Assembly (NCBI GenBank): GCA_023426545.1
Contig: JAFAAN010000058.1
Span: 19,801 to 83,800, forward strand
DNA length: 64,000 nt
DNA from: Pseudomonadota bacterium
GTDB lineage: Bacteria > Myxococcota > Myxococcia > Myxococcales > Myxococcaceae
Direction of reading: 5' to 3'
In this document: positions 1-10,662 of the stretch, piece after piece
Layout of the letters: each line of letters begins with the position of its first letter
Numbering within the stretch: the stretch's first letter is position 1
Made by a program: the position numbers and the translations under genes
Notes under the pieces: model-generated
The model's database searches: none
The model's input: only the letters and a program-made list of their open reading frames with translations
What the model was told of the DNA's origin: nothing

Positions 1-728
1 CGCGCGAACGCGCGGGACGCCGGGGTGAAGAACTCCACGGAGCGGCGCCCCAGGACCTCCTCGCGCGTGTAGCCCAGGGTGCTGAGCCAGAACTCGCTGA
101 CGTTGACCAGCCGCCCCTCACTGTCGATGGAGTGCATCATCGCGGGCGTGTTCCGGTAGAGGTGCCGGTACCGCGCCTCTCCCTCGCGCAGCGCCGCCTC
201 CGCGCGCTTGGTGGCGGTGATGTCCCGGAAGACGGACACCGCGCCCGCTGGCTCGCCCGAGGCGTCCAGGAGTTGGCGCGCGCCGACCAGCAGCCAGAGA
301 CCGCCCGGGTGGCGCGGGTTGCGGACGTAGACCTCCGCCTGGTCCACGGCCTCGCCGCGGACGAGAGCCCGGCTGAGCGGCAGTCGCTCGGCGGGATACG
401 GCGTCACGGTGTCGGGAAGGTAGAGCCCGAAGTAGCTCGGCCACCGGGACACGGACATCCCCGGCGGAGGCAGGGCTCCGAAAATCTGCTGGGCCGAGGG
501 GTTGAGCAGGATGAAGCGGCCGTGACGGTCCACCACGGACACGCCCTCCCCCATGTCGAGGAAGACGGCCTCCAGGATGCCAGGCGGCACGCCACCCGCA
601 TCGTCATGCTCCGTGCGCCCGTCCGTTCGCGAGGCGCCATCCCGGGAAAGCGGCGCCGACAACCAGGTGCTGTCGTCCAGGTGGTCCATGGAGAGGCTCG
701 CATCGAGCGCAAGGAGGCAACCATCCAC
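1..728 (-). CDS. PAS-domain sensor protein (3' end outside the window)
   Basis: An open minus-strand frame runs off the left edge, so only the N-terminal part (about 243 codons) is visible. Two PAS-like modules can be read. The first, near residues 55-165, contains MGEGVSVVDRHGRFILLNPS. The second, near residues 180-240, contains YRNTPAMMHSIDSEGRLVNV followed by GYTREEVLGR. A PAC-like stretch (AVSVFRDITATKRAEAALRE) joins them. I chose GTG at 728 because AGGAG lies 6 nt upstream; ATG at 689 is an alternative with a poor ribosome site. PAS proteins of this build are usually sensor histidine kinases, but the output module lies outside the window, so kinase activity is inference. It diverges from the acetyltransferase at 868. 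Confidence 0.75.
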   Translation of the reverse strand, partial: MDGCLLALDASLSMDHLDDSTWLSAPLSRDGASRTDGRTEHDDAGGVPPGILEAVFLDMGEGVSVVDRHGRFILLNPSAQQIFGALPPPGMSVSRWPSYFGLYLPDTVTPYPAERLPLSRALVRGEAVDQAEVYVRNPRHPGGLWLLVGARQLLDASGEPAGAVSVFRDITATKRAEAALREGEARYRHLYRNTPAMMHSIDSEGRLVNVSEFWLSTLGYTREEVLGRRSVEFFTPASRAFA

Positions 729-867
729 CAACGACTCCTGGACGCCCTCCCCTTCAACAGTGTTGTCTCGTGGCCATGCCGCCAAGCCGCCCGTTCCGAC
801 GAGGCCACCGCCTGGCGAGGAACGCCGATATAGAAGGCGCCTGTCCGTCCACTGCCCCGGAGTTGCC

Positions 868-1362
868 ATGCCTGTCACCCTTCGCCCCGCCAAGCCTACG
901 GACGAGCCCGCCTTGGGACGCATGGGCGCCGCGCTCGCCCGGCAGCACCACGCGTTCGACAGCGAGCGCTTCATGCTCCCGGAGGACGTGGAGTCGGGCT
1001 ACCGCTGGTGGCTGGGCCGCGAGGCGAAGAAGGCGGACGCGGTCGTCCTGGTCGCGGAGCTGGATGGCGAGGTGGTGGGCTACGCCTACGGCCGGGTGGA
1101 AGGCGTGGACTGGAACGCCCTGCTGGACCGCAGCGGCGCCCTCCACGACCTCTGGGTGGACGAGAAGGCCCGCGGCGCGGGCGTGGGCGCGCTGCTCGCC
1201 GAGGCGATGATGGAGCGGCTCACGGCCCTGGGCGCGCCGCGCGTCGTCCTGCACACCGCGGCGAAGAATGCCCACGCGCAGCGCCTGTTCGCGAGGCTGG
1301 GCTGGCGTCCCACGATGGTGGAGATGACGCGCGAGGCGCCCCCCAGCGACGAATCCCCCTGA
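868..1362 (+). CDS. GNAT-family N-acetyltransferase
   Basis: A 164-residue protein with the full GNAT fold. Strand beta-4 is LVAELDGEVVGYAYGRV, followed by LHDLWVDEKARGAGVGALLAEA, in which R-x-x-G-V/A-G is the acetyl-CoA pyrophosphate loop. The C-terminal NAHAQRLFARLGWRP is typical of the last helix and strand. The family transfers acetyl from acetyl-CoA to an amine; the substrate cannot be read from sequence. The ATG at 868 starts the conserved fold directly (PVTLRPAKPTDEPAL). It stands alone, divergent from the PAS sensor and about 100 nt before the hydrolase gene. Confidence 0.85.
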   Translation: MPVTLRPAKPTDEPALGRMGAALARQHHAFDSERFMLPEDVESGYRWWLGREAKKADAVVLVAELDGEVVGYAYGRVEGVDWNALLDRSGALHDLWVDEKARGAGVGALLAEAMMERLTALGAPRVVLHTAAKNAHAQRLFARLGWRPTMVEMTREAPPSDESP

Positions 1363-1463
1363 CGGGAGGCGGCGCTCGTGGGAGGCCCCCCACTGGAGCG
1401 ACCGCTCTGGCAATCAGCCGCCACGCTCTGCGTATGAGCCCCGTACGAAGAGGGAGACGTCGA

Positions 1464-2930
1464 ATGCGTGGGTTGAACCTGAGTGTCGTGAGCGCCGTCA
1501 TGGCGCTGGTCCTGGCGGCTCCCCTGGCGGAGGCCGCCTCCAAGACCAAGACGCAGGAGCTGGACCGGTACATCGGGCGGTTCCACCAGCTGGGCCTGTT
1601 CAACGGAACGGTGCTGGTGGCGAACGAGAAGGGCCTCCTCCTCAAGAAGGGCTACGGCGCCGCGAACCTCGAATGGAAGGTGCCCAACACGCCGGACACG
1701 AAGTTCCGCATCGGCTCCATCACCAAGTCCTTCACCGCGACGGTCATCATGCAGTTGGCCGCGGAGGGGAAGCTCCAGCTGGACGACCCCATCAGCAAGC
1801 ACCTGCCCGGCTACCGGAAGGACACGGGAGCGCGCGTCACCATCACCCACCTGCTGAACCACACCTCCGGCATCCCCAGCTTCACGTCGAAGCCCGCCAT
1901 CATGAAGGACACCGGCGGCTTCGACGGCGTCGCGGCGTTCGTGAAGAAGGCGTGCAGCGACGACCTGGAGTTCGAGCCGGGCACCCGGTACGCGTACAAC
2001 AACTCGGGTTACTACCTGCTCGGCGCCATCATCGAGCAGCTCACGGGGCAGACGTACGCGGAGGCCGTGAAGGCGCGAATCCTCGGCCCGCTGGGGATGA
2101 AGGACACCGGCTACGACGTGAGCGCCACCGTCCTTCCCAAGCGCGCCAGTGGCTACGCCAGCACGCCGGGCGGCGCCGTCAACGCGGCCTACCTCGACAT
2201 GGCCCTCCCCTACGCCGCGGGCTCGCTGTACTCCACGGTGGAGGACCTCTACCGGTGGGACCGGGCCTTCTACGGCGACACGCTGATGCCCGCGGAGCTC
2301 AAGCAGAAGATGCTCACGCCGGGCCTCCAGAACTACGGCTTCGGCTGGGTCATTGCCCCGATGAAGCTCAATGACGACAAGACGCTGGTTCCGGGCGTCT
2401 TCCACAGCGGTGGCATCAACGGCTTCTCCTCGCTCCTGGTCCGCGTGCCCGAGCGCAAGGAGACCGTCATCCTGCTCGACAACATGAGCCACGGCGGGCT
2501 GCAGGAAATCGCGGGCGGCGTGCTGAGCATCCTCCACGGCATCACGCCCCGTCAGCCCCGGATGCCCATCGGCGACGTCGTGATGCAGGCGCTCGACAAG
2601 GGCTCCGTCGCCGACGCCATCGCCACCTACCGCACGCTGAAGAAGACGAAGGAAGCCCAGTACGACTTCGGAGAATCGCAGCTGAACTCGGTGGGCTACC
2701 ACCTCCTGCGGTCCAACCGCACGGCGGATGCCATCGAAATCTTCAAGCTCAACGTGGAGGCGTTCCCCGCCGGGGCCAACTGCTACGACAGCCTCGGAGA
2801 GGCGTACGCGGAGCACGGTGACAAGGAGCAGGCCGTCGCCCACTACCGCAAGTCCCTGGAGCTGGACCCCGAGAACGAGAACGCGGTGAAGATGCTCCAG
2901 GAGCTGGAGCAGCCCACCGCCAGACAGTAG
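1464..2930 (+). CDS. Secreted beta-lactamase-family serine hydrolase with TPR tail
   Basis: A 488-residue exported protein. The signal peptide covers residues 1-25 (a hydrophobic run ending AEAA). The class C beta-lactamase/DD-peptidase fold follows with the catalytic S-x-x-K as SITK at 85-88, the Y-x-N motif as YNN at 178-180, and HSGG at 314-317 in place of KTG. Residues about 400-480 carry tetratricopeptide repeats (AIEIFKLNVEAFP, GEAYAEHGDKEQAVAHYRKS). Such proteins are periplasmic or secreted esterases, peptidases or D-amino-acid amidases; true beta-lactamase activity is unlikely with the HSG variant. ATG 1464 follows AGGGAG. A long in-frame extension upstream runs across the acetyltransferase and is not used. 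Confidence 0.88.
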   Translation: MRGLNLSVVSAVMALVLAAPLAEAASKTKTQELDRYIGRFHQLGLFNGTVLVANEKGLLLKKGYGAANLEWKVPNTPDTKFRIGSITKSFTATVIMQLAAEGKLQLDDPISKHLPGYRKDTGARVTITHLLNHTSGIPSFTSKPAIMKDTGGFDGVAAFVKKACSDDLEFEPGTRYAYNNSGYYLLGAIIEQLTGQTYAEAVKARILGPLGMKDTGYDVSATVLPKRASGYASTPGGAVNAAYLDMALPYAAGSLYSTVEDLYRWDRAFYGDTLMPAELKQKMLTPGLQNYGFGWVIAPMKLNDDKTLVPGVFHSGGINGFSSLLVRVPERKETVILLDNMSHGGLQEIAGGVLSILHGITPRQPRMPIGDVVMQALDKGSVADAIATYRTLKKTKEAQYDFGESQLNSVGYHLLRSNRTADAIEIFKLNVEAFPAGANCYDSLGEAYAEHGDKEQAVAHYRKSLELDPENENAVKMLQELEQPTARQ

Positions 2931-3003
2931 GCCGCGAGACACCGAGGCCAGCACCGCGACGGGTGCCGCCTGTCTGGGCGGCCCCCGGAAGACACGCCAG
3001 GGG

Positions 3004-4692
<1,689 letters not shown>

Positions 4693-4890
4693 GATGGGGG
4701 TGAATCCTCGTGAAGCAGCCGGGGGCCGGCAAGGTATTCCTACCTCATGTGCCGCCCAGCGGGGCCTCTTCGACGAAGTCTGGCGCCACCATGGGCGCCC
4801 GCCTCGCCAGGGGCCTGGAGGAGAACCCCGGGAGGGGGCCCCATTCATTCCCACGGCCAGGGGGCGGGGAGCCGGTCCCCCCGCCCTCCA

Positions 4891-6048
4891 TCAGAGCGAC
4901 GAGAGCAGGGCCTCCCAGGCCCCCAGGGCGCGCGCCGCGGACAGCTCCTCGGCGCGGCGCCGGGCCCGACTGGACAGGTCGCCGCGGTGCACCTCGTCCT
5001 GGACGACGCGGCCCAGGGCCTCCGCCAGCGCTTGAGGCTGCTCCATGGGCACCAGCACGCCGTGCTTGCCGTGCTCCAGCACCTCCGCGGGGCCAGAGGG
5101 GCAGTCGGTGCTGACGACGGGGCAGCCCAGGGCGAGCGCCTCCAGCAGCACCATGGGCAGGCCCTCGAAGCGCGAGGAGAGGACGAAGGCCACCGCCCTC
5201 CGCATCAGCGCATGCGGGTTGGGCGCGAAGCCCGGCATGAAGACGGAGTCGTCCACGCCCAGCGAGGACACCAGGGCCTTCAACTCCCCCTCCAGCGAGC
5301 CCTCCCCCAGGATGAGCAGGTGGTGGTCCACGCCGGCCTGCCGCATCAGCGCGTGGCTGCGGATGAGCACGTCGAAGGCCTTCTGGTGCTCCAGGCGGCC
5401 CACCGCGATGACCACGGGCTTGCGGAAGAGCGGCTCCGCCCACTCCGGCAGGGGCTGCTCACCGGCGGCGCGCACCTTGTCGCCATCCACGAAGTTGGGG
5501 ATGACGTGGAGCTGGTCCGGCCGCACCGGCACCAGGGCCTGGAAGGCCTTCGCGGAGTCGTGGCCGCATGCGACGATGCGGCTCATCCGCGGGTAGAGCC
5601 ACCGCAGGCCCCACAGCTGCCGCCGGGGCTGCTCGAGGTGGAACGCGCCCCAGTCGAAGTGGATCATCCCCACCACGGGCTTGCCGAGCAGCCGCCCCGC
5701 GAGACACGCGAGCAGCGCCGCCCGCCCCTCCTGCCCCGCGACGATGACGTCCACGTCACGCGCCTCGCGCACCAGCCGCCAGAAGAAGCGCGGCAGCATG
5801 TCTCGCCGGTACTCGAAGGCGTCCGTGCCCCACACGACCTCGGTCCGCTGCGGAATCCGGTCGCTCTGGCTCTTGGGGTGCGGACGGTGGTGGAAGAACA
5901 TCTTCGTGTCGAACCGGCCCGGGTCCAGCCCCGCCAGCACGTTGCACACCGACCGTTCGATACCGCCCGAGCCCAGGAACACCAGCGTGAACAACACCCG
6001 CTTCCTGGCTGGTGCCGGAGCCGGCTCCCCCTGTGTCGTTACGAGCAT
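4891..6048 (-). CDS. GT4-family (GT-B fold) glycosyltransferase
   Basis: A 385-residue glycosyltransferase. The N-terminal Rossmann domain opens with VLFTLVFLGSGGIERSVCNV, where the glycine loop binds the sugar-phosphate acceptor or donor. The C-terminal donor-binding domain carries RFEGLPMVLLEALALG and CPVVSTDCPSGPAEVL, the E-x7-E region of family GT4. No membrane segment is visible, so it likely acts at the cytoplasmic face in cell-surface polysaccharide or glycolipid synthesis. Donor and acceptor are unknown. I chose ATG 6048; upstream in-frame codons are not conserved-looking. The 198 nt between its stop and glnS contain no gene. Confidence 0.9.
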   Translation of the reverse strand: MLVTTQGEPAPAPARKRVLFTLVFLGSGGIERSVCNVLAGLDPGRFDTKMFFHHRPHPKSQSDRIPQRTEVVWGTDAFEYRRDMLPRFFWRLVREARDVDVIVAGQEGRAALLACLAGRLLGKPVVGMIHFDWGAFHLEQPRRQLWGLRWLYPRMSRIVACGHDSAKAFQALVPVRPDQLHVIPNFVDGDKVRAAGEQPLPEWAEPLFRKPVVIAVGRLEHQKAFDVLIRSHALMRQAGVDHHLLILGEGSLEGELKALVSSLGVDDSVFMPGFAPNPHALMRRAVAFVLSSRFEGLPMVLLEALALGCPVVSTDCPSGPAEVLEHGKHGVLVPMEQPQALAEALGRVVQDEVHRGDLSSRARRRAEELSAARALGAWEALLSSL

Positions 6049-6206
6049 TACCCGCACTCTCAAGCGCCGTGGACCAGTCCCATTGGAGCACCAGGACACC
6101 CCCCGGCTCCAATCTGACCCACCTGCGGTCTAATCAACTTGCGGTCACCGCGCCACTCCCCGGCTCGGCTAGGGTTCGGTTTAATCCAAGTCATTCCCAA
6201 CAATCC

Positions 6207-7133
6207 GTGAAAACACGCGCTCAACTCCGCCGGCTCGCGGTGCTGGCGCCCCTCGGCGTGCTGCTGGCCGCGGCGGGGCACCTGGTGGTGAACGGCCATC
6301 GCATCGGCCAGGGACTGCTGCATCCGCGCCCCCTCCCCGTGCAGCGCCCGGACGCGGAGCCGGTGTTCGCGGCGCTGGAGGACGTGTCCTTCACCAGCGC
6401 GGACGGCGTGACGCTCCGGGGCTGGTATCTGCCGTCGCGCAACCGGGCCGCGGTGGTGCTGGTGCACGGCTTCGCGAACAACCGCGCGCAGCTCCTGTTC
6501 GAGGCGCGCACACTCGCGGCCGCGGGCTACGGGGTGCTGCTGTTCGACCTGCGCGCGCACGGCGAGAGCGGCGGCGACACCGTGACGTGGGGAGACCGGG
6601 AGCGGCGCGATGTGACGGCCGCGCTGGACTTCGTCTCACGCCGGCCGGACGTGGATCCGGAGCGGCTGGGGCTGTTCGGGTTCTCCATGGGCGGCACCAC
6701 GTCCCTGCTGGTGGCCAGCGAGGATGCGCGCGTGAAGGCGGTGGCGGCCGCGGGCGCCTACCCGGCGCTCGAAGCGGACATCTACTCGGGCTATGGCCGC
6801 TGGGGCGCGCTGAGCGCGGAGCCGGTGCTGTGGACGCTGCGGCGCGCGGGCGTGGCGGTGGACGCGGTGCGCCCCATCGACGGGATGTGCCGGCTGCGCG
6901 GCCGGCCGCTGCTGCTCGTCAATGGCGACGTGGACCCGGACGCGCCCGCGAAGCTCCAGGCCAGCCTCTTTCGCGCCGCCTGCGAGCCCAGGTCGCTCTG
7001 GGTCGTCCAGGGCGCGGGCCATGGCGAGTACGCCCGCGTGGCGCCCGGCGAGTACGCGCGCAGGCTGCTCCAGCACTTCGGGCCGGCGCTCGGCGCGCGG
7101 GCTCAGGAGTCGTCGGGGGCGGCGGACCAGTGA
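6207..7133 (+). CDS. Alpha/beta hydrolase (serine aminopeptidase-like)
   Basis: A 308-residue alpha/beta hydrolase with an N-terminal hydrophobic segment (about residues 9-28) that is a membrane anchor or signal peptide. The oxyanion region is VHGFANNR (86-93), the nucleophile elbow is GFSMGG with Ser160, the acid is probably the Asp in NGDVDPD (241-243), and the catalytic His is in GHGEYA (272). The family hydrolyses esters, amides or peptides; the substrate is unknown. GTG 6207 was chosen because it gives a membrane-type N-terminus, although the ribosome site is weak. Its 3' end overlaps the convergent bpt gene by 31 nt. Confidence 0.85.
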   Translation: MKTRAQLRRLAVLAPLGVLLAAAGHLVVNGHRIGQGLLHPRPLPVQRPDAEPVFAALEDVSFTSADGVTLRGWYLPSRNRAAVVLVHGFANNRAQLLFEARTLAAAGYGVLLFDLRAHGESGGDTVTWGDRERRDVTAALDFVSRRPDVDPERLGLFGFSMGGTTSLLVASEDARVKAVAAAGAYPALEADIYSGYGRWGALSAEPVLWTLRRAGVAVDAVRPIDGMCRLRGRPLLLVNGDVDPDAPAKLQASLFRAACEPRSLWVVQGAGHGEYARVAPGEYARRLLQHFGPALGARAQESSGAADQ

Positions 7134-7852
7134 GGCGCCTCGTCCAACGCGGGCCGCTCCTCCAGCAGCTCGTGGGGACGGAAGGCGTCCTTGTAGCGCA
7201 GTGACGCGCAGGCCTGGACGCGATAGCCCAGGTAGACGTGCGGAATCCCCCGGGCCCTCGCCAGCTCCACCTGGTGCAGCACGTTGGCCGTCCCCAGCGA
7301 CAGGCGCGCGTAGGCCGGGTCGTAGAAGAAGTACACCGCGCTCCAGGCGCGCGGCGTCTCGTCGCTGATGCCCACGCCCACCAGCCGGGGCCCGCCCTCC
7401 GCGCCGTCGTCGTACCAGGCCACCTCACGCGCCGAGGGGTGGGGATAGGAGAACTGGAGCGAGTACTCGCGCTCGGTGATGGGAGAAGGCGCCCACTCGC
7501 GCACCACCTCGCGCTCCGCGTGCCACTGGCGGTACAGGGCGAGCCGCGCCTCGTCCACCCGGGGCGTGCCCACCTCCACGCGCAGGTGCGCGCACGCGGC
7601 GCGCGCCCGCCGCTGGCTGCGGTTGGGCTGGAAGCCCTCCACGGGGATGCGCAGCGACACGCAGGCATTGCACGCGGCGCAGGCCGGCCGGAAGTACACC
7701 AGCCCGAAGCGCCGCCAGCCCCGCACCAGCAGGTGCTCGTATTCCTCGGGGGTGACGTCCTCCAGCACGAGGTTCTCGAGCGACGCCTGCCGCTCGGGCA
7801 GGTAGCTGCAGGGCCGAGGCGGCTCGACTTCATGGGCCAGGAGGAACGCCAT
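7103..7852 (-). CDS. bpt: Aspartate/glutamate leucyltransferase (arginyl-tRNA-protein transferase family)
   Basis: A 249-residue enzyme of the ATE/Bpt family, which transfers Leu (bacterial Bpt) or Arg from aminoacyl-tRNA to protein N-termini, feeding the N-end-rule degradation pathway (ClpS/ClpAP). The N-terminal half has the conserved Cys cluster ACAACNACVSLRIPVEGFQ and the NRSQRR motif. The C-terminal half has the GNAT-like fold with FFYDP, SLGTANVLHQVELAR and VYLGYRVQACASLRYKDAF. ATG 7852 has AAAGGGG about 6 nt upstream and gives the usual length. It overlaps the upstream hydrolase tail-to-tail by 31 nt. Confidence 0.93.
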   Translation of the reverse strand: MAFLLAHEVEPPRPCSYLPERQASLENLVLEDVTPEEYEHLLVRGWRRFGLVYFRPACAACNACVSLRIPVEGFQPNRSQRRARAACAHLRVEVGTPRVDEARLALYRQWHAEREVVREWAPSPITEREYSLQFSYPHPSAREVAWYDDGAEGGPRLVGVGISDETPRAWSAVYFFYDPAYARLSLGTANVLHQVELARARGIPHVYLGYRVQACASLRYKDAFRPHELLEERPALDEAPHWSAAPDDS

Positions 7853-7992
7853 GGATGCCCCTTTCCTGGCGCGAGCAGCGACCGGCGTCAAGTCTGACCC
7901 AGCACCCCGGCGCCCCCGCTTCCGGGCAGCCACACGTCACGCCCGAGTGACACACGTCGTTTTCCCCACGCGGAGCCGCACGTCCGGTGGGC

Positions 7993-8008
7993 TGGCATGA
8001 CGTCTGCA
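7993..8008 (+). promoter_or_regulatory. Probable sigma-54 (-24/-12) promoter
   Basis: TGGCATGACGTCTGCA agrees with the sigma-54 consensus TGGCACG-N4-TTGCA at all but two positions and keeps the essential GG at -24 and GC at -12 with correct spacing. The predicted start is near 8019, leaving a 5' leader of about 33 nt that contains AGGAGG for the ATG at 8052. Sigma-54 promoters need an NtrC-type activator; myxobacteria use many of these in development. Confidence 0.55.
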
Positions 8009-8051
8009 CAACCAACGGCCAGCCTCGCCGGTGCGAGGCAGGAGGATGAAC

Positions 8052-8306
8052 ATGGCCCGCCACACCACGCAGACTTCGCAGAACCGGCTCGCGCACTGGG
8101 ATTTCGGTCGAGCGGATCGGCGAATCCGCGCGGCGACGGGAAGCCTGGATTGGGTGGGTGGCGGGGTGGCGTCAGGCGCTCGCGTCACGGTGAATCGGCC
8201 AACTCCAGACATCCCTGTCCTACTTGCAACCGCCGCGGCGCAGGTCGAAACAGACCCGGACGACCTCTTTGGAGGTGATTTCGACCTCCACTTCGCCAGC
8301 TACTGA
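8052..8306 (+). CDS. Small protein with Asp-rich C-terminus, unknown function
   Basis: An 84-residue protein that I do not recognise. ATG 8052 has a perfect AGGAGG 6 nt upstream; an ATG at 8046 is also in frame but too close. The N-terminal half is basic (RLAHWDFGRADRRIRAATG), the middle is glycine-rich, and the last 20 residues are acidic and aromatic (ETDPDDLFGGDFDLHFASY). There is no signal peptide or membrane segment. A Gly-Gly followed by nine residues at the C-terminus resembles a leader/core boundary of modified peptides, but no matching modification enzyme is adjacent on the same strand, so this is only a possibility. It lies behind the sigma-54-like promoter and 65 nt before the GT2 gene. 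Confidence 0.6.
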   Translation: MARHTTQTSQNRLAHWDFGRADRRIRAATGSLDWVGGGVASGARVTVNRPTPDIPVLLATAAAQVETDPDDLFGGDFDLHFASY

Positions 8307-8371
8307 TGTGACGCGGTGACGCCGGGCTCGTCGGCTTCTCAGCCGTGGCCGTCAACACGTATAAGTCCGCT

Positions 8372-9223
8372 ATGTCCGTCATCGACGTCTCGGTGGTGAT
8401 GCCCACCCACAAGCGGGAGAAGGAAGTGGTGGAGGCCATCCGCTCGGTCCTCCGCCAGGAAGGGGTGAGCGTCGAGGTCCTTGTCCTGGACGATACCCCC
8501 GAGGGCACGGCGCGCGAGGCCGTGGAGGGCCTGGAGGACGCGCGCGTCCGCTACCTGGTGAACGACCCGCCTTCCAAGGGCCGCCCGGCCGCGGTGCGCA
8601 ACCACGGGGCCACGCTGGCGCGCGGGCGCTACCTGCACTTCCTGGACGACGACGACCTGCTCGCCGAGGGCGCGCTGCACGCCATGGTGAGCGCGCTGGA
8701 CGCGCGGCCGGACGCGGGCGTGGCGGTGGGCTGGGTGGTTCCCTTCGGCGACGACGCGGACTGGCTCAAGGACAAGAGCGAGTACTTCGAGCGGGCCGCC
8801 CTGGTGGGCGCCAGCACGCCCAACAGCGCGTGGACGGTGGCCCACATCCTCTTCCGCGGCACGCTGTACGTGAACTCCGCGTGCATGGTGCGCCGCGAGC
8901 ACTTCGCGCCGCTGGGCGGCTTCGACGCCAACATCCCCGTCTACGAGGACGTGGACTTCTACCTGCGCGGCATCCGCGCCTACGGCCACGTCTACGTCAA
9001 CCGCCCCATCCTGCACTACCGCACCGGCCGCCCGTCGCTGATGCACAACCTGGGCAAGGACGGCACGCTGGTGGTGCAGTCCAACGAGATGATTCACGGC
9101 AAGTACCGCAAGACGAACGGCATGCTGGAGTACCGCCTCATGCAGGCCGCCATGCGGGTGCTGCCTTTCGAGCTCGCCCGCCGCCTGCCCCTGCGCCTGC
9201 CGAACCAGGGCCGCGTGTCATGA
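8372..9223 (+). CDS. GT2-family (GT-A fold) glycosyltransferase
   Basis: A 283-residue inverting glycosyltransferase. The start VSVVMPTHKREKEVVEAIRS and LVLDD (near 37-41) form the nucleotide-binding part. The metal-binding DxD motif is FLDDDDLL near 90-96, and the acceptor-site region is YEDVDFYLRGIRAYG, with the catalytic base equivalent to the ED pair. Cytoplasmic, soluble. ATG 8372 precedes the conserved first strand; a GTG at 8345 would add nine residues. Its stop codon overlaps the ATG of the decarboxylase gene (ATGA), so the two are translationally coupled. The sugar and acceptor are unknown. Confidence 0.9.
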   Translation: MSVIDVSVVMPTHKREKEVVEAIRSVLRQEGVSVEVLVLDDTPEGTAREAVEGLEDARVRYLVNDPPSKGRPAAVRNHGATLARGRYLHFLDDDDLLAEGALHAMVSALDARPDAGVAVGWVVPFGDDADWLKDKSEYFERAALVGASTPNSAWTVAHILFRGTLYVNSACMVRREHFAPLGGFDANIPVYEDVDFYLRGIRAYGHVYVNRPILHYRTGRPSLMHNLGKDGTLVVQSNEMIHGKYRKTNGMLEYRLMQAAMRVLPFELARRLPLRLPNQGRVS

Positions 9224-10662
9224 GCCTCCAGCGGAGGCTCCTGGGCGCGGCCAGGCGCCAGGTGAAGCAGACGCTGCGCCCGGTGCTCCAGCGGGCCATG
9301 ACACCCGCGCGCACCGTCATCCCCACCTCGCACTGGGGCCTGCGGGAGCTGCCCGGCCAGGGGCTGGCCCTGGAGGGCGTGCCGCTCGCGGACCTCGTGG
9401 AGCGCTGGGGCTCGCCGCTGCACGTGGTCCACATGGCCTCGCTGCGCCGCAACGCGGAGCGCTTCCTCGCGGTGCCGCCAGGGCGCGCGGGCGGCTGCGA
9501 GGTCTATTACTCGTACAAGACGAACCCGGTGCCGGGCGTGCTGACCTTCCTGCACGGCCTGGGCGTGGGCGCGGAGGTCATCTCCGCCTATGAGCTGTGG
9601 CTGGCGCTGAAGCTGGGCGTGCCGCCGGAGCGCATCGTCTACAACGGCCCGGTGAAGTCCGAGGCCTCGATACGCGAGGCCATCACCCGGGGCATCCAGC
9701 TGCTCGCCGCCAACCACGCGGAGGAGATTGCCGTCTTCGCGCGGCTCGCCGCCGAGCTGGACCGCCGCCCGCGCGTCGCGGTGCGGGTGAGCACGAACAG
9801 CGGCTGGTCCGCGCAGTTCGGCACGCCCATCGCCGGCGGAGCCGCGCTGCGGGCCTACCAGCAGGCGCGCGCCTCGCGTCACCTGGACGTGGTGGGCCTG
9901 CACGCGCACCGTGGGGAGACGATTCGCACCGAGGGCGACCTCACGGCCTTCGTGGAGGCGGTGCTCGACTTCACGGACACGCTCCACCTGGAGCTGGGCC
10001 TGGACCTGGAGGTGCTCGACCTGGGCGGCAGCCTCGGCACGCCCACCGTCGAGCACATCGCCGAGCGCGACTGGCGCCTCAACCTCACCTTCTTCCGGGA
10101 CGTGCCCGCGCCCGACCCGGCGGCGTCGCTGTCCATCGAGCGCTACGTGGCGCTGGCGGTGGAGATGGTGGAGTCGCACTACGCGCGCCGCGGCCGTCAG
10201 CGGCCCCGCATCTTCCTGGAGCCGGGCCGCGCCATGACGGGCGACACGCAGCTCCTGCTGGGCCGCGTGCACGCGCTCAAGGCGGGCGAGGACCGGACGT
10301 GGGCGGTGCTGGACGCCGGCATCAACCACGCCGAGTGCGTGCGCAACGAGTACCACCAGCTCTTCCACGTGAACCGGCCGGACGCGCCCGCGGACAAGGT
10401 CTACACGGTGGTGGGCCCCATCTGCACGCCGGGCGACACGCTGTATCACGCCAAGCGGCTGCCGGACCTGCGCGTGGGTGACACGCTGGCCATCATGGAC
10501 GCGGGCGCGTACTTCGTGCCCTTCGCCACGTCCTTCTCCTATCCCCAGCCGGCCATCATCGCGCTGGAAGAGGGACAGGAGCGGCTGCTGCGGCGCGCGG
10601 AGACCTTCGACGACCAGGTGGCGCTCGACGCGCCCGCCGGCCGCGCGGCGCTCACCGGTTGA
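9220..10662 (+). CDS. PLP-dependent decarboxylase, fold type III (LysA/ornithine decarboxylase family)
   Basis: A 480-residue enzyme of the alanine-racemase-fold group. The PLP lysine is Lys100 in YYSYKTNP. The glycine-rich phosphate loop is LDLGGSLGTP, the substrate-facing segment is EPGRAMTG, and the conserved active-site Cys is Cys402 in GPICTPGDTL. The first 40 residues are an extra basic extension. Members decarboxylate diaminopimelate, lysine, ornithine, arginine or modified amino acids; the divergent sequence makes housekeeping LysA unlikely. The ATGA overlap with the GT2 gene suggests a shared product. The 3' end overlaps the convergent ATP-grasp gene by 11 nt. Confidence 0.85.
   Translation: MSLQRRLLGAARRQVKQTLRPVLQRAMTPARTVIPTSHWGLRELPGQGLALEGVPLADLVERWGSPLHVVHMASLRRNAERFLAVPPGRAGGCEVYYSYKTNPVPGVLTFLHGLGVGAEVISAYELWLALKLGVPPERIVYNGPVKSEASIREAITRGIQLLAANHAEEIAVFARLAAELDRRPRVAVRVSTNSGWSAQFGTPIAGGAALRAYQQARASRHLDVVGLHAHRGETIRTEGDLTAFVEAVLDFTDTLHLELGLDLEVLDLGGSLGTPTVEHIAERDWRLNLTFFRDVPAPDPAASLSIERYVALAVEMVESHYARRGRQRPRIFLEPGRAMTGDTQLLLGRVHALKAGEDRTWAVLDAGINHAECVRNEYHQLFHVNRPDAPADKVYTVVGPICTPGDTLYHAKRLPDLRVGDTLAIMDAGAYFVPFATSFSYPQPAIIALEEGQERLLRRAETFDDQVALDAPAGRAALTG

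Noticed and set aside
4744..4800. Short minus-strand frame (MVAPDFVEEAPLGGT) upstream of glnS as a possible leader peptide
   Set aside because: It contains no glutamine codon and no terminator-like hairpin follows, so it cannot be an attenuator for GlnRS.
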